Below, piece after piece: positions 1 through 10,147 of a stretch of DNA of 25,079 bases (positions within the stretch are counted from its first letter, which is position 1; each line of letters opens with the position of its first letter). Under the pieces are notes generated by a model. The model worked only from the letters and a program-made list of their open reading frames with translations, did no database searches and was not told where the DNA came from. The translations under genes and the position numbers were made by a program. The DNA lies in NCBI GenBank assembly GCA_000969725.1, contig JXSR01S047383.1; one strand, written 5' to 3'. Origin of the DNA: Ophiothrix spiculata (Eukaryota; Echinodermata; Ophiuroidea; Amphilepidida; Ophiotrichidae).

Positions 1-102
1 CAAAAACCAAAGAAAAATATCTTAAAAACTTAAAATACATATCATTAATGTGTTCATGGTAGGTGAAACTAATATTTTGCTAACCACTTAATCTTTGTCA
101 CA
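1..102. repeat. Direct repeat, left copy (partner at 1921-2040)
   Basis: Positions 1-95 are identical base for base to 1921-2015. The match resumes with gtcaca after an 18-base indel, so 1-102 pairs with 1921-2040. The copy is cut by the window edge and may extend further left. The two copies sit in the introns on either side of the coding exon at 974-1606. Confidence 0.95.
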
Positions 103-973
103 TTTCCCATAGACCCCTGTACTAATTTCCCTAAAAACCTCCAAAAATGCTGTTTTTAAACCGACTCTCATGCAAAAACGAGTCCGGTGACCCCCAATTT
201 TAATTTTAAAAATCGGTTCTACGTAGATAAAATATCATTCATGCCGATTTTTACTAGAAATCTTCGGGCACATCTATCATGGACCAGACACCTTAAAAGA
301 AAGTTTGTTTTTCAAAGGATGAAGGAAAACCCAGAAAGCAACATGGATAAATACCAATGGTACACCCTGGTATGTGAACCAGGCACACACAAAATATATG
401 GTCAATATGTTTGCAATCAGTAAAGTAACATATTATGTACTAACCCAGGTTATTCAAATAAAACAGGGGATTGAATAAAGAAACTAAAATAACCGTCCTT
501 CAGTTCTTTTACATTGCAGAATTACTGGTCAGCAAATAATGTCTTCAGCCAGTATGGTCATGCATACCAAGACAAACATAATTTGGTGAAGTAAAGATTT
601 GCACACATCCCCTGTGACGGTCGCATTGTTAGCATTTAAACATCGCAAGTGTCACATATTTTATAGATATGTACAATTGTGACAAACATTTCATCTCCAA
701 TTTATTTGCTTCAGCCCTGTAAAATGGAAGCTTCCTATATCATCATAACATTAGCAAGATAAATCACTGGATACAAGCATCGAAATTCAGTATTTGAATC
801 AAGCAGGGTTGAATTTCCTGACAAAATTAATATTATGAAATGTTATCTATACTGAAAAATCCCAAAGAGTCATTTTCCCCTCTTTTTCACCTAAAAACAC
901 CCTAAAATGCCTTTAAAATATTAAGACACCCGTCACCACCCTCCCACACGGAAAAAAAGACGAGGACTCTTAC
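1..973 (-). other. CELSR: CELSR next intron (5' part only)
   Basis: The intron begins with GTAAGA reading down from 973 and continues past the window edge. It is AT-rich, has no recognisable gene, and contains at 1-102 a second copy of the sequence found at 1921-2040. A 78-codon open frame at 187-423 on the plus strand shows no known domain and is regarded as chance. Confidence 0.85.
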
Positions 974-1606
974 CTGTAAATCCTGAGGGACAAATACAGG
1001 TATATCCACCTTCCTTCTGCACGCATTCTCCGTCGTTTTCGCAAGGTTCCGTATAGCAAAAATTGATCTCCGTCTTACAATAATTCCCAGTGAAACCAAG
1101 AGGGCAATCACATTTGTACAATACTTCCGGATGAATGGAGCGAAAGATCACTAAAGTTGTTGCGATAAATCCTGAAGTACTCCAAAATGTGAGGGGTGAA
1201 AGGCACTGAGAGAAATCTGGGCAGATTTCATTGAGGCAGAGATTATCTCCAAATGGAAGCACCATGGCTTCAGAAACGCGTGATAATTGACTCCGTTCCA
1301 AATATATCCGTTCCTGAAGATACTGTGAACTGTAATATTGCCCGTCGGGTCTTTGAGCAGCAAACGTGACGTTCAAAATCGGTGGTCCGTATGACACAAT
1401 GTCATCCTTGATGCTAAACATATAAATCCACTTGCGTTCTACTGGGATGATGGTAGAAAGAGCGTCAATGAATTTGTGGAGTTTGGGGGACAGGAATTGT
1501 GTGGCACTGATCTCTTCTAGTTGGACTGTTACACTGCTAAATAACATATCCTCGGAGACTTTGGTCATGTGGAATGTACATAAAGATGTGATAGGATTCT
1601 TGCCAT
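974..1606 (-). CDS. CELSR: CELSR/Flamingo, exon encoding post-EC9 domain, EGF1 and most of EGF2
   Basis: This internal exon of 633 bp carries 210 whole codons and two split codons and is in frame with the upstream exon. Residues about 1-118 form the domain that follows EC9 in CELSR proteins, recognised by EDMLFSSVTVQLEEIS (19-34), FLSPKLHKFIDAL (38-50), ILNVTF (77-82), LQERIYLERSQLS (97-109) and VLPFGDNLCL (116-125). Residues 124-177 are an EGF-like module with six cysteines (124, 129, 135, 166, 168, 177) and the long loop between cysteines 3 and 4 typical of CELSR EGF1. Residues 184-212 start a second EGF (cysteines 184, 189, 195, 204, 206); its sixth cysteine must lie in the next exon. The acceptor is ATTGTATCTTTCAG| (1620-1607) and the donor is ACAG|GTAAGA (974/973), both phase 1. 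Human CELSR2 aligns through this whole stretch from memory. Laminin-G/EGF modules should follow beyond the window. Confidence 0.95.
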
Positions 1607-1920
1607 CTGAAAGATACAATAAAATACAAGAAAAATTAATATATTTTTAAATGAAAACCTTCAAAAATTTAGCAACAGGAGTAAAAATTCAGAAACAGGA
1701 ATCCAACTTCTTTTAAAAGAAAATAGTATATTATTTTCTAGTAACACAAGGCTGCTTTGTAATCAGAAGAACCATCTAATATTATTTTTTAATTTTTTTT
1801 TTTCAAGTATACATAACAACACACCTCTTGAACTTGGTAAAATCCACTAGAAAATTAATTTTATCCATGAAAACGGGCAACATTTTTATCCAAACAAGAA
1901 ACATCAAAGGCGATTGCTAA
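1607..1920. other. AT-rich intron end, no gene
   Basis: This is intron sequence next to the acceptor, with A/T runs (a T run near 1790-1803). A segment near 1828-1860 (cttgaacttggtaaaatc) resembles the motif of the adjacent degenerate array. Nothing else is visible. Confidence 0.6.
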
Positions 1921-2690
1921 CAAAAACCAAAGAAAAATATCTTAAAAACTTAAAATACATATCATTAATGTGTTCATGGTAGGTGAAACTAATATTTTGC
2001 TAACCACTTAATCTTAACAAAGAAAAACATTTTTGTCACAAAATCAGAAGTCGGTTCTATTTATGTAAAACAACTGTAAAGAAATAATAAATATCATAAA
2101 TGTTTACACATATGCTTGAAGCTATGACTACATACCCTTGCCCAAATTCATAGAAATGCATTTACTTTGTATGTAAACTTGACACATAATACTGTATCTA
2201 GCTCTTAAACTTGATAAAGAAAATACTTTTTCACAAATCAGGTGTCGGCTTAAGTTATAGTTATGGGAAACTGTAAACAAATAAAGAGTATCATAGGTGT
2301 TTGCACAGAGAAAATACCGTAGCATTTGATTTTTATGTTAATTTGGCACCTATCGTATTGAACTGGTAAAGACAATATTTTTTCACAAATCAAGTGTCGG
2401 CTCTAATCATATTTAGTCAAGATTAATGTAAATAAATAAGAAAATGTCATACATGTTTGCACACAAAAAGTAGTCAATATATCAAAAATTTAAATGCATT
2501 TCATTTTGCATGTTTGTAAAAGGCACCTAGTTTATGATTAAACTTGATAAAATCAATGTTTGTTAATTAAAGAGTCAGCTTGGCAATTTTTATGCAAGAC
2601 AACTTAACAAATCAAAGTTTTATGGGTAACTGCACAACAAAAATACCAAAAACAAATTTTTTCACAATTTCATTTTCAAAAGTCTTGTGG
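1921..2690. repeat. Degenerate tandem array, unit about 150-195 bp
   Basis: Several diverged units follow head to tail. Shared landmarks are a variant of cacaaatcaggtgtcggc (2037, 2232, 2384, then a weaker aattaaagagtcagc at 2566), a tgtttgcaca-type motif (about 2100, 2299, 2454) and an aaacttgataaa-type motif (about 2206, 2360, 2540). Spacing between landmarks is 194, 152 and about 179 bases, so units have gained and lost sequence. The first unit contains the 1921-2040 copy of the repeat also present at 1-102. No open frame is preserved. Confidence 0.7.
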
Positions 2691-3822
2691 CAATAAACTC
2701 ACAGAGATTACAATTGTCTTTGTCCAAATCCATTACTTCCCCTATTGTTTCCTCAATTAAAATAATTAACACAATTATTGATTTTCTGTATATAAACCAT
2801 ATTTTCTGGATAGGAGATATGCTTTGCAGAGCATAATCATAAGGTCAATATTAGCAAAAGAAGCGTTATCGACAGTAAATATTGATTTTGATCAAAATTG
2901 TCAATAAATTTCACAGCACGCGCTGTTTTAAATGAGTATAATCATGATAATGATTGCAAAATACAGTTATTAAATCACAATATTTCATCTCATTTTTAAT
3001 TAATACATTCATATGAAACCCTATTCATTTCTTCTTTTTAAATACATCTACTAGCTGTTGTTACATAGACATACTTCTCTACTTATTTTCTGGATAGGAG
3101 CTGGTGATAGGAGATTCACTAAAGGCCAAAAACTATCTCCTCGAATCTTACTAGTTCAACAAAAGTTTTCCAATATTCATATTTTATACTCTATAAACCT
3201 TGAAGTATGCAGCAAGCAATCAAACTCTGTTACGAGATCCATAGCATATCCCTTGTATTAGAATATACAACATTGTGAACTGGTACTTTTGTGTAAGAGA
3301 CTAGTAATTATTGATTAGGATAATTAAGGCCAAATCACTGCGTATTGATATTTTCGTTATGAATCGTTAATGATTGTGGTATTATTTTTGGCTTGTTTTG
3401 TTGCTACCACATGGACAAACATTGAACATACCATGTAAGTTCGCTTGAATATTTAGTAAGATTGGGTATGTGGTTATGATTCAAAAAGTGCGGACAAATG
3501 TATTTCCCTGTATGGTTATATTGGTTTATGTGCTTTAATTGCATACTTCTAAGGTTATAGAGTTTAGGCTTATCATATTTTGTGAAATTTACGGCAAGCA
3601 AAATACATTTGCAGCATTTCTTATCCAGATAATGTTTCATTCACTTAATTTGATATTCACTACTAAAGAATAACAAAATTAACCATGGAGTCCAATCCCA
3701 TCATCAATTAGCATCATCTCTATATCTTTCGCTGATATCAACTGATTGATATCCAGGTCACTTTGTCATCATAAGTATGGCATGAATGTCTTGGTTCAAC
3801 GCTATAGTCATCATTCATCAAC
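2691..3822. other. Intron stretch without recognised feature
   Basis: AT-rich intron sequence. The 16-base string attttctggataggag occurs at 2801 and again at 3085; I see no larger repeat around it. The short open frames (3058-3261 plus, 3404-3640 minus) show no domain. Confidence 0.6.
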
Positions 3823-4990
3823 ATAGATTACAACATCAATCCATCATCATCAAGATACAATATCAAACCAGGACTCTCTGATGACACAGTGAGCGCACAA
3901 ATCATGACTGAAGATGATAGGATTGGTTATGATAGGGGTTACTCTCATTGACTGGATTAAATTTAGGAAACATACTAAAGGGTGTTGTTGGCCAAGCAGT
4001 AGAGCATTTGGTTCATAAGGATCTTGGTTCGAATCTTAGCCCTGTTGCTCAAGGTACAAAATAGCCAAAATTAATTTAGTCGTCTATAATCAAAATCAGA
4101 ATCCCAAGGACTTGGATCAGAAAGGAAGGACTTAAACCAGTGTATCTGAATCAATCAATGAATTATGTTCATCAAGGTTAGCTTAGTATAGCTAAGCTAA
4201 GACTGCCAGTACCAACTCAAATTGGAACAGAAAAAGACCCCAGCTTCCTGCACCCTCTTCCCTTCCCACATGTCATCATTGATTAACATATGTTGCCACT
4301 ATAATAGGGAGATGATAACACAAACTGATTTCCTCTCAAATCTTGCCCAATAACTATATGAGCATTTGTGTCATTAATTGAAATGAAAAGACGCATGATT
4401 AAGGTAAGTAGTTAAACTGCCTCCATGTTCATCACTCTACGTACTCACCACATGCTCACTAGTCATCTTTCATAAAAATAGATTACAACATCAATCCATC
4501 ATACTTGACAATATCACATATTTACCCCATTATGATTACTCAAATGATAGGTTATATCATTTTCTGCCTCCCAATGTTCCTAAACCTGCAATAAGCATAT
4601 CCAGGATCCTCTATCTCAAGGAGCTTTCAGGGGATGACCGAATTATGTCGGGACATAGGGCCTACATTATATTACATTTTGCCTGATTGTGCATATAATT
4701 TTCAAGAAGGCAAGTTATTTTAGTCCACTGCCATCCACTGGACAAGTATTTAAGTACTATAAAATAAAGTCAAAAACATATCAGCATATAGCAAAGTATA
4801 ATATAGCTAAGCAATAAAAATGTTAATTGATGAAGGAGAGACCAGAGCACATTGATCACAATTAATGTAAAGAGTTAGGCCAAATATGAGGCTTTCAGTT
4901 TTAGTTACATCTCCAGCCAACCTATTTCATATAAACCATTCTTAAATTGACTATTAAGCAGCACAGATTTTAACATCAATTCATTATCTT
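3823..4990. repeat. Dispersed degenerate CATCA-rich repeat, three copies
   Basis: A 25-base string beginning atagattacaacatcaa is identical at 3823-3847 and 4478-4502, preceded in both by tagtcatc-ttcat. A diverged third copy (cacagattttaacatcaatt) lies at about 4962-4988. Flanks are only loosely similar, so the copies are old or belong to a low-complexity CATCA-rich domain. The SINE at 3983-4165 lies between copies one and two. Confidence 0.55.
3983..4165 (+). mobile_element. tRNA-derived SINE, degenerate
   Basis: A tRNA-like head shows an A-box-like TGGCCAAGCAGT at 3989-4000 and a strong B box GGTTCGAATCT at 4026-4036, with tRNA-like spacing. The anticodon stem no longer pairs well, so it is not a functional tRNA. 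A non-tRNA body follows to about 4165; its end is uncertain. The promoter boxes are seen directly; the SINE call is inference from them. Confidence 0.55.
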
Positions 4991-5421
4991 GATTCATTCC
5001 ATATTAAAAACTGAACATTACCCAGAAATATATGAATTGACATAGTTATCTATTCCCGATTTTCCTCAATCACAATGGGGCACGCAGCAATTTTAAAGAA
5101 AATGATCAATCAAATTATTCTAAATATATTCATTTATTTTCATCAAACATGTTTTTTCTTTATTCAAAAAATTAGCATGACATATCAATGCTAAATTGAA
5201 ATTTAAAATTGGATCACTCTAATAGTACCGACTGAACCTCGTTACGAAACATAAAATCAAACAGTGGAGTGCTACAACTTAAAACAACCTCAAGACACTG
5301 AAATTCAGTTATAAGCCGATCTGTCAGTACATTTCGATCGTTTATCCCCTAAATCTCTCACATACTTTCCTAAGTCATATATAATAACATCGTAATCAGA
5401 TGAGAATGACACATCCAATCG
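4991..5421. other. Intron stretch without recognised feature
   Basis: AT-rich, no repeat or open frame of note. Confidence 0.6.
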
Positions 5422-5676
5422 TCAAATTGTACCATCACGATCCGTTTCAACCCAGCATAGTAACCAGGGTAACGCATGCGCTACACTCTCCCTCTTCGTA
5501 AAACGATGACTCATGACACATCTGCAAGCTCCGGGATAATGTATGATGGCAAGTGTTTTAAGCTTTCTGTACTCGGTGGCACCCATCCCTAGATTGGCCT
5601 CTTGGTTAAAGCGGTGCAATCCAGGGGAAACACTCATATACTCAAATGGTTCATATGGCAAGGTTATGTAATCCAA
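5422..5676. other. GC-richer segment with 84-codon open frame, unrecognised
   Basis: This stretch is visibly richer in G+C and CpG than its flanks (for example ggtaacgcatgcgctac near 5468). It holds a minus-strand open frame of 84 codons with no domain that I recognise. A tRNA A-box-like tggcctcttggttaaagc at about 5596 and a B-box-like GGTTCATATGG at about 5648 lie too far apart and match too weakly to call a tRNA. It could be a fragment of an old insertion. Confidence 0.3.
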
Positions 5677-6481
5677 TTTATTACTTAAAAATCATGGATT
5701 GAGGTGATTTTTAAAACAATATCTTGGTAACATTAAGCTTTTATATTCAACCAATATGTACTTTGCAACATATTTTGTCAAAGATGTGAATCTAAACTTA
5801 ATATATCAAAAAGAATCCATACACACATTACACTAAACCCCATGTAGTGCTCCTGCTCAGGCTGTATGGCATGCCATTGGCGCAGGAGCTTGTAAAATTG
5901 GCGCAACAGGTTTCTAAAACTGTATCAGAAAGATGCCTTTTCTTTCTTTATTTACAGTCTCAGCTCATGATTTTGGCACAAGCACCTCCTCAACATTACC
6001 CAAATTGCTTGAATTGGCACAAGCTCAAAAACCTTAGCATGAACACTGACCCCATGCCTAACCCTACTGACCACCACCACCCCACCTTCCCCTCTTTATG
6101 TATGCAACAATTTGTCATATATCCTTAAGCCTCAAATGGACCTGAATGGACATAAATCAGCATTGCTATTAACCCATATCGATGAACCCAGGCCTCATTA
6201 TTTCACCCATAATGGCGCACCTTGATGCTGACGGCAAACGATGAGTGTGATTCTATTCTAAGTGATACAACATTGTTTAATTATTGATACTGTAAACAAT
6301 ATATGAGTTATGATCTCTCAAAAGATAAGAGGAGAGGTAATGTGTGCGGGGATTTCGGGGCAAGATTTTACAATTAATTGGTCGGCTCATAATCAGATGA
6401 TAGCAATTTGGCATGTTCAACAGATAATGACACAGACGAGATAAGAAATATTACCCAGAGGACAAATTTGGATATCAAAAG
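5677..6481. other. Intron stretch without recognised feature
   Basis: Contains a plus-strand open frame (5847-6128, 93 codons). Its translation has no recognisable domain and its composition is like the flanks. No repeat ends were found. Confidence 0.55.
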
Positions 6482-6721
6482 TGTGATGGCTCACCCCAAA
6501 GGGGGGAATTTGAAAATGATTTTTTCATTTCATCTGTTGAAGCATTTTCTAAGCTTCAAAATGATACCTTATTTGTTGAAATTGATCATGGCGATCACAT
6601 TTTAAAACAGAAATCTGCTGGAAATTCTTATTATTTACTTTATTTTTTGCTGCCTATTTTCACCTGTATCTTAAAAAGTGTTCTGTCGCAAAGTCCCCCC
6701 TTTTCGGGGTGAGTCATCACA
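6482..6721. mobile_element. MITE, 240 bp, TIRs about 32 bp
   Basis: The left end starts TGTGATGGCTCACCCC and the reverse complement of the right end starts TGTGATGACTCACCCC. Similarity continues through a G run to about 32 bases. No coding capacity. No convincing target duplication could be seen, so the superfamily is open. Confidence 0.75.
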
Positions 6722-7009
6722 AATGAATCCATCTTAATGGGGCATCTTTTGACTAAACTTGGTCAAAATTGATATATTTTACTCATTTTCAGTAGACAGC
6801 ATGGGGTATCCTTAATTGTTTGATGGAGTTGCTGTTAAGTTAGATATTCAAATGGCCACAAAGAATAAATGTAATAAGAATTTTACTTTATAGATACTTG
6901 TATAGGTTTATAATAATCTGTTTATTTGTGTTTATTTGGATATATCATTACTATCAGCAGAAGATAATAATAGTTCAAATTAAGAAAGGCCTATGTAGTA
7001 AATAGAGTA
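6722..7009. other. Intron stretch without recognised feature
   Basis: AT-rich intron sequence between two short inverted-repeat elements; nothing further seen. Confidence 0.55.
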
Positions 7010-7137
7010 TTGTTAAAGAGCTTGATATTTCGACTTCAGCGAAGTCTTAATCATCAGACTTAATCATAGATCACAAGCATAAAAACTAGATACCCCTGAT
7101 GATTACAACGTAAGTCGAAACATCAATTTAACCAATA
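7010..7137. repeat. Inverted repeat pair with hammerhead-ribozyme-like cores
   Basis: A minus-strand copy (7057 down to 7010) reads CTGATGA, then GACTTC-GCT-GAAGTC (a perfect 6-bp stem with 3-base loop), then GAAA and TATCAAGCTCTTTAAC. A plus-strand copy (7096-7137) reads CTGATGA, a weaker stem TTAC-AAC-GTAA, then GTCGAAACATCAATTTAACC. CUGAUGA, stem II and GAAA in this order are the conserved core of hammerhead ribozymes, known from Penelope-like retroelements and retrozymes. I cannot identify stem III with a cleavage triplet or a paired stem I in either copy, so activity is not supported. It may be a Penelope-like terminal relic or a MITE. Confidence 0.5.
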
Positions 7138-8249
7138 AGAAATAGTGAAAAGCCAACATACAACTGTAATAACATCCGCTACACTTAATATCATTTTATC
7201 ATCAGAAAATCAGCAAAAACAGCTAGACAGTACAACAGAGTAGAAAGCAGATTAATAAATAAATACCCTGTCTAAGCCGAGCGTATGCCTATAGCTCCTT
7301 TATACAGATCGAAAAACAGTTGCAAATTTTAATTTCAAATTGCTCACAGCCGTAGCTGCCAAATTAACTGTGTTCATTTTGTCCATTTCAATTTTCCAGT
7401 CAGGAAATCAAATTGATTGTATCAGCTCTGTGCATATGTTGCCTACTTGCCTTGCAAAACACACAGGGCCTCATTTGGACTCGTTGACATTATATTAACT
7501 TATTATTAAAGCTAGCAACATGCATTGACCTGAGGCAGAGACTAGTGAGATTCTCTGCTTGCATCATTTCAAGCCGTCAAGTTCTTTTGTCAATAATAAA
7601 TAACAACCGTGATACTTGTGAATCAATGCATATTAATGTGTTCAAATTGCAGCTCATTTTACTTCCCATGCTTCCAATATATTTTTATGCAGTTTACAAA
7701 TTACTCTGCCCAAAATGTTTTGCTATCATTTATTACATTTAGAAAGCAGATCAAAGGTATTGCTTGTAAGAAAATATGGCCTTTTTTATGTTGTAAACAT
7801 TCTATGAACAGACCATTGAAGGGTATATTACTATTATTAGATAAAAAACGGTATTCAATGTGTTAGAAACATACTTCTGGTCCTGACACCGACACTTTTT
7901 TTCTCCGTCTTGGACAACTTGAAATTTACACTAGCACTCGGCTTCACAAACCATTGTTTAAAACATTCGCCAGTACAAATTTGATTAAACAGGTTGACAC
8001 TACCACGGGCAAAGTTTCCTTTGACTTAGTGTAATTAAGTCTGCGAGCCATGTTACTAACAAATTGCACAAACATGTTGTATAGGAGGAAATGGAATCAG
8101 GTAATACAAGAAGTGACAGGGACACAAGGGCTGTTTTATAGGGAATCAAGTGCTTGCTTATTGGGTTCAAAAGTCAGTTTGCACAAGTATTGATGCAAGG
8201 AGGGGCTGGATAGGTCTCTTCTTTAGTCATTAGATGACATGAAAATTAT
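7138..8249. other. Intron stretch without recognised feature
   Basis: AT-rich. Overlapping short open frames at 7545-7866 on the plus strand have no recognisable domain. No inverted ends were seen. Confidence 0.55.
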
Positions 8250-8416
8250 GGCCCGTATTCCAGAAAGTTGTTTAGCTAAAACATGGTTTTATTTTCTCGT
8301 CTACAACACGGCTTATTGAATTCTGCTTGAAAGCTGAAACAGTGCGTATCATTCCTGGACAGTTGGTGTTCAGTTAAAAGCGTGGTTTAGCTAAACACCT
8401 TTCTGGAATACGGGCC
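8250..8416. mobile_element. MITE, 167 bp, TIRs 41 bp
   Basis: Arms 8250-8290 and 8376-8416 match at 37 of 41 positions and start GGCCCGTATTCCAGAAAG. Both contain the palindromic string TTTAGCTAAA. The flanking octamers aaaattat (8242-8249) and aaaatgtt (8417-8424) agree at 6 of 8 positions, which would fit a decayed 8-bp target duplication (hAT-like), but this is weak. No coding capacity. Confidence 0.8.
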
Positions 8417-8591
8417 AAAATGTTTTGGTGTTGCATGTAGCTACACAGCACTACATTGAAACTGAACCACAACGAACCAAATTCTAGGAATGTTACATGG
8501 CGATTTAATGCCATAACGCCATCCTTTTTCCCACTGAAATAATGCGTAAATACGAAATTCAAACTAAACATTTTAATTACTTCATATTATA
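8417..8591. other. Short spacer between two elements
   Basis: Ordinary intron sequence separating the 167-bp MITE from the 1-kb element; nothing seen in it. Confidence 0.5.
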
Positions 8592-9593
8592 CAGGGTGTC
8601 CTAGAAAAAAGGAAACTGAGATTTGCGCCCTCTGTGCTTTGACACGGTCGACTGATTTGGAAAACTGTTTGACTAGATTAATGCACCAGAAAGTCTTCTT
8701 TCCAGCAATACCAAATATTCCTACGTTGCTATCCTTGTTGAGTAATTACGACCAATTTAATGAATTGTGCATTTTATGCCTTTGTACCACTTATTGGTAG
8801 TGTTAACTTCTTGCTCATGATGTGCTTGAGTTTAAACCGTGTTGCAAGACGAACTCCTTTAAGACTCTTTTTGGATGACTGAATATCGGATTGTTCATAG
8901 ATTTAGAATATTAAACTCAGAGAGTGTAACTGAACACGGGTACGTTTTTTAAAAGGAGATTTCATGATTAATTTGCTTCCAATTTGAGCTATGGAAAATC
9001 CATTCCCAAAATTGAATTTCAAACCATTCATCAGCTTGATATCGTATTTTTGTTAGAGAATGCTTTATTTAAACCAGCTAATAGCATTGCAAGATGCAGT
9101 TCATCTTTTTAATGTTTTCTTTGGTAGCCTTCATGAAGTTGCCGTTTATTATCGAAGAGAGATTTCTTGTTGGGCTACCTTAACACATGGATGTACGAAT
9201 TCAGGCCTGTCAAAATTTACGCTGTTTTATTTATTCTCAGCTTTGTTTTGGACGATTTTACTCCATTTCCAGGCTTTTCTGTCACTTCTTCAGGTCGTTA
9301 AACGTTGTGTCACTTACATCCCTGCTTAACAGCAAAGTCTTAAAATTTCCACCAAATGGCACCAAGAGACATCAAGAAGCTAACTCTATCAAAAGTGGTA
9401 CAAAGGCATAAAATGTACAATTCATAAAATTGGTCGTAATTACTCAACCAGGTTAACAACGTAGGAATATTTGGTATTGTTGTAAAGAGGACTTTCCGGT
9501 GCAATAATCTAGCAAAACAGTACTCCAAATCATTCAACCGTTTCCAAGAATAGAGGGCGCAAATCTCTGTTTCCTTTTTTCTAGGACACCCTG
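8592..9593. mobile_element. Non-autonomous DNA transposon, 1,002 bp, arms about 220 bp, TA duplication
   Basis: Ends read TA-CAGGGTGTCCTAGAAAAAA and its inverted complement, each flanked by TA (8590-8591 and 9594-9595). The arms stay similar for about 220 bases, 8592 to about 8815 against about 9370 to 9593, with roughly 85-90% identity by eye. The central part has two short overlapping open frames (9060-9411) without transposase features. The minus-strand frame at 9340-9642 is only a translation of the right arm. TA duplication and CAGGG ends suggest the Tc1/mariner group; the long arms make a fold-back structure. Confidence 0.85.
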
Positions 9594-10147
9594 TATATTC
9601 CACTATTTTTAAAAACATAAAGCCATTGGAGTTCCACTCCACTGTAAGTACACAAAATAAATTTCCATTTAATTAATTTTATTGTGTGATGTCATTTTCG
9701 CCGTATCTTGTAACAGTTATTTTTGAAAGCCCAATTGTAACACTGAGAAAATCACTGGCTCAAGTTGCTGCACTGAAAGCGATCTCATCTCAACCACCGT
9801 CGTCTGATTATAAAGTATAAAAATGAAGCGCCTCCTATTTTTTTTAGCTTATTGAATTTTTTTGGTAGATATTAATACCCTCCAAACGATTTGGCTTATA
9901 TGCTTTTTTTTCTGTCATGGCTTTGAATTAAAGTTCAGAATCCAGAATTTAATTCAACATGCATTAATATATAGGACAGTACGCATGCACTGTGGTACGC
10001 ATGTGTCTTACTACTACATGTAGTATCTAGTTTCTGTGATAAAACAAGTTCTTTGGCAAAAGACACTTGAAATCACTTTTAGATAGTCAGATTCCTTCAT
10101 TTTAGGTTGTTTTACTCAAAACCATTTCTGATCAAAATATTTTAAAC
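9594..10147. other. Intron stretch without recognised feature
   Basis: AT-rich; nothing recognised. Confidence 0.55.

Noticed and set aside
933-973. Continuation of the EGF2 reading frame past 974
   Set aside because: The frame runs on past a strong donor (ACAG|GTAAGA) at the phase-1 position usual for EGF modules; the extra residues match no CELSR sequence.
1607-1619. Reading-frame start upstream of the exon at 1619
   Set aside because: The first codons are the polypyrimidine tract and AG of the acceptor; an internal exon needs no start codon.
2801-3100. 16-base direct repeat attttctggataggag
   Set aside because: Flanks are unrelated and the string is short, so chance or an untraceable old repeat is enough to explain it.
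5594-5660. Possible tRNA or SINE (tggcctcttggttaaagc and GGTTCATATGG)
   Set aside because: The boxes match weakly and are about 54 bases apart, and no cloverleaf pairing could be drawn.
5847-6128. 93-codon plus-strand open frame starting among leucine-rich codons
   Set aside because: No recognisable domain, ordinary intronic composition and no splice or promoter context on the plus strand.
9340-9642. 100-codon minus-strand open frame
   Set aside because: It translates the right arm of the fold-back transposon and its flank; the left arm carries the same sequence in inverted form without keeping the frame open.
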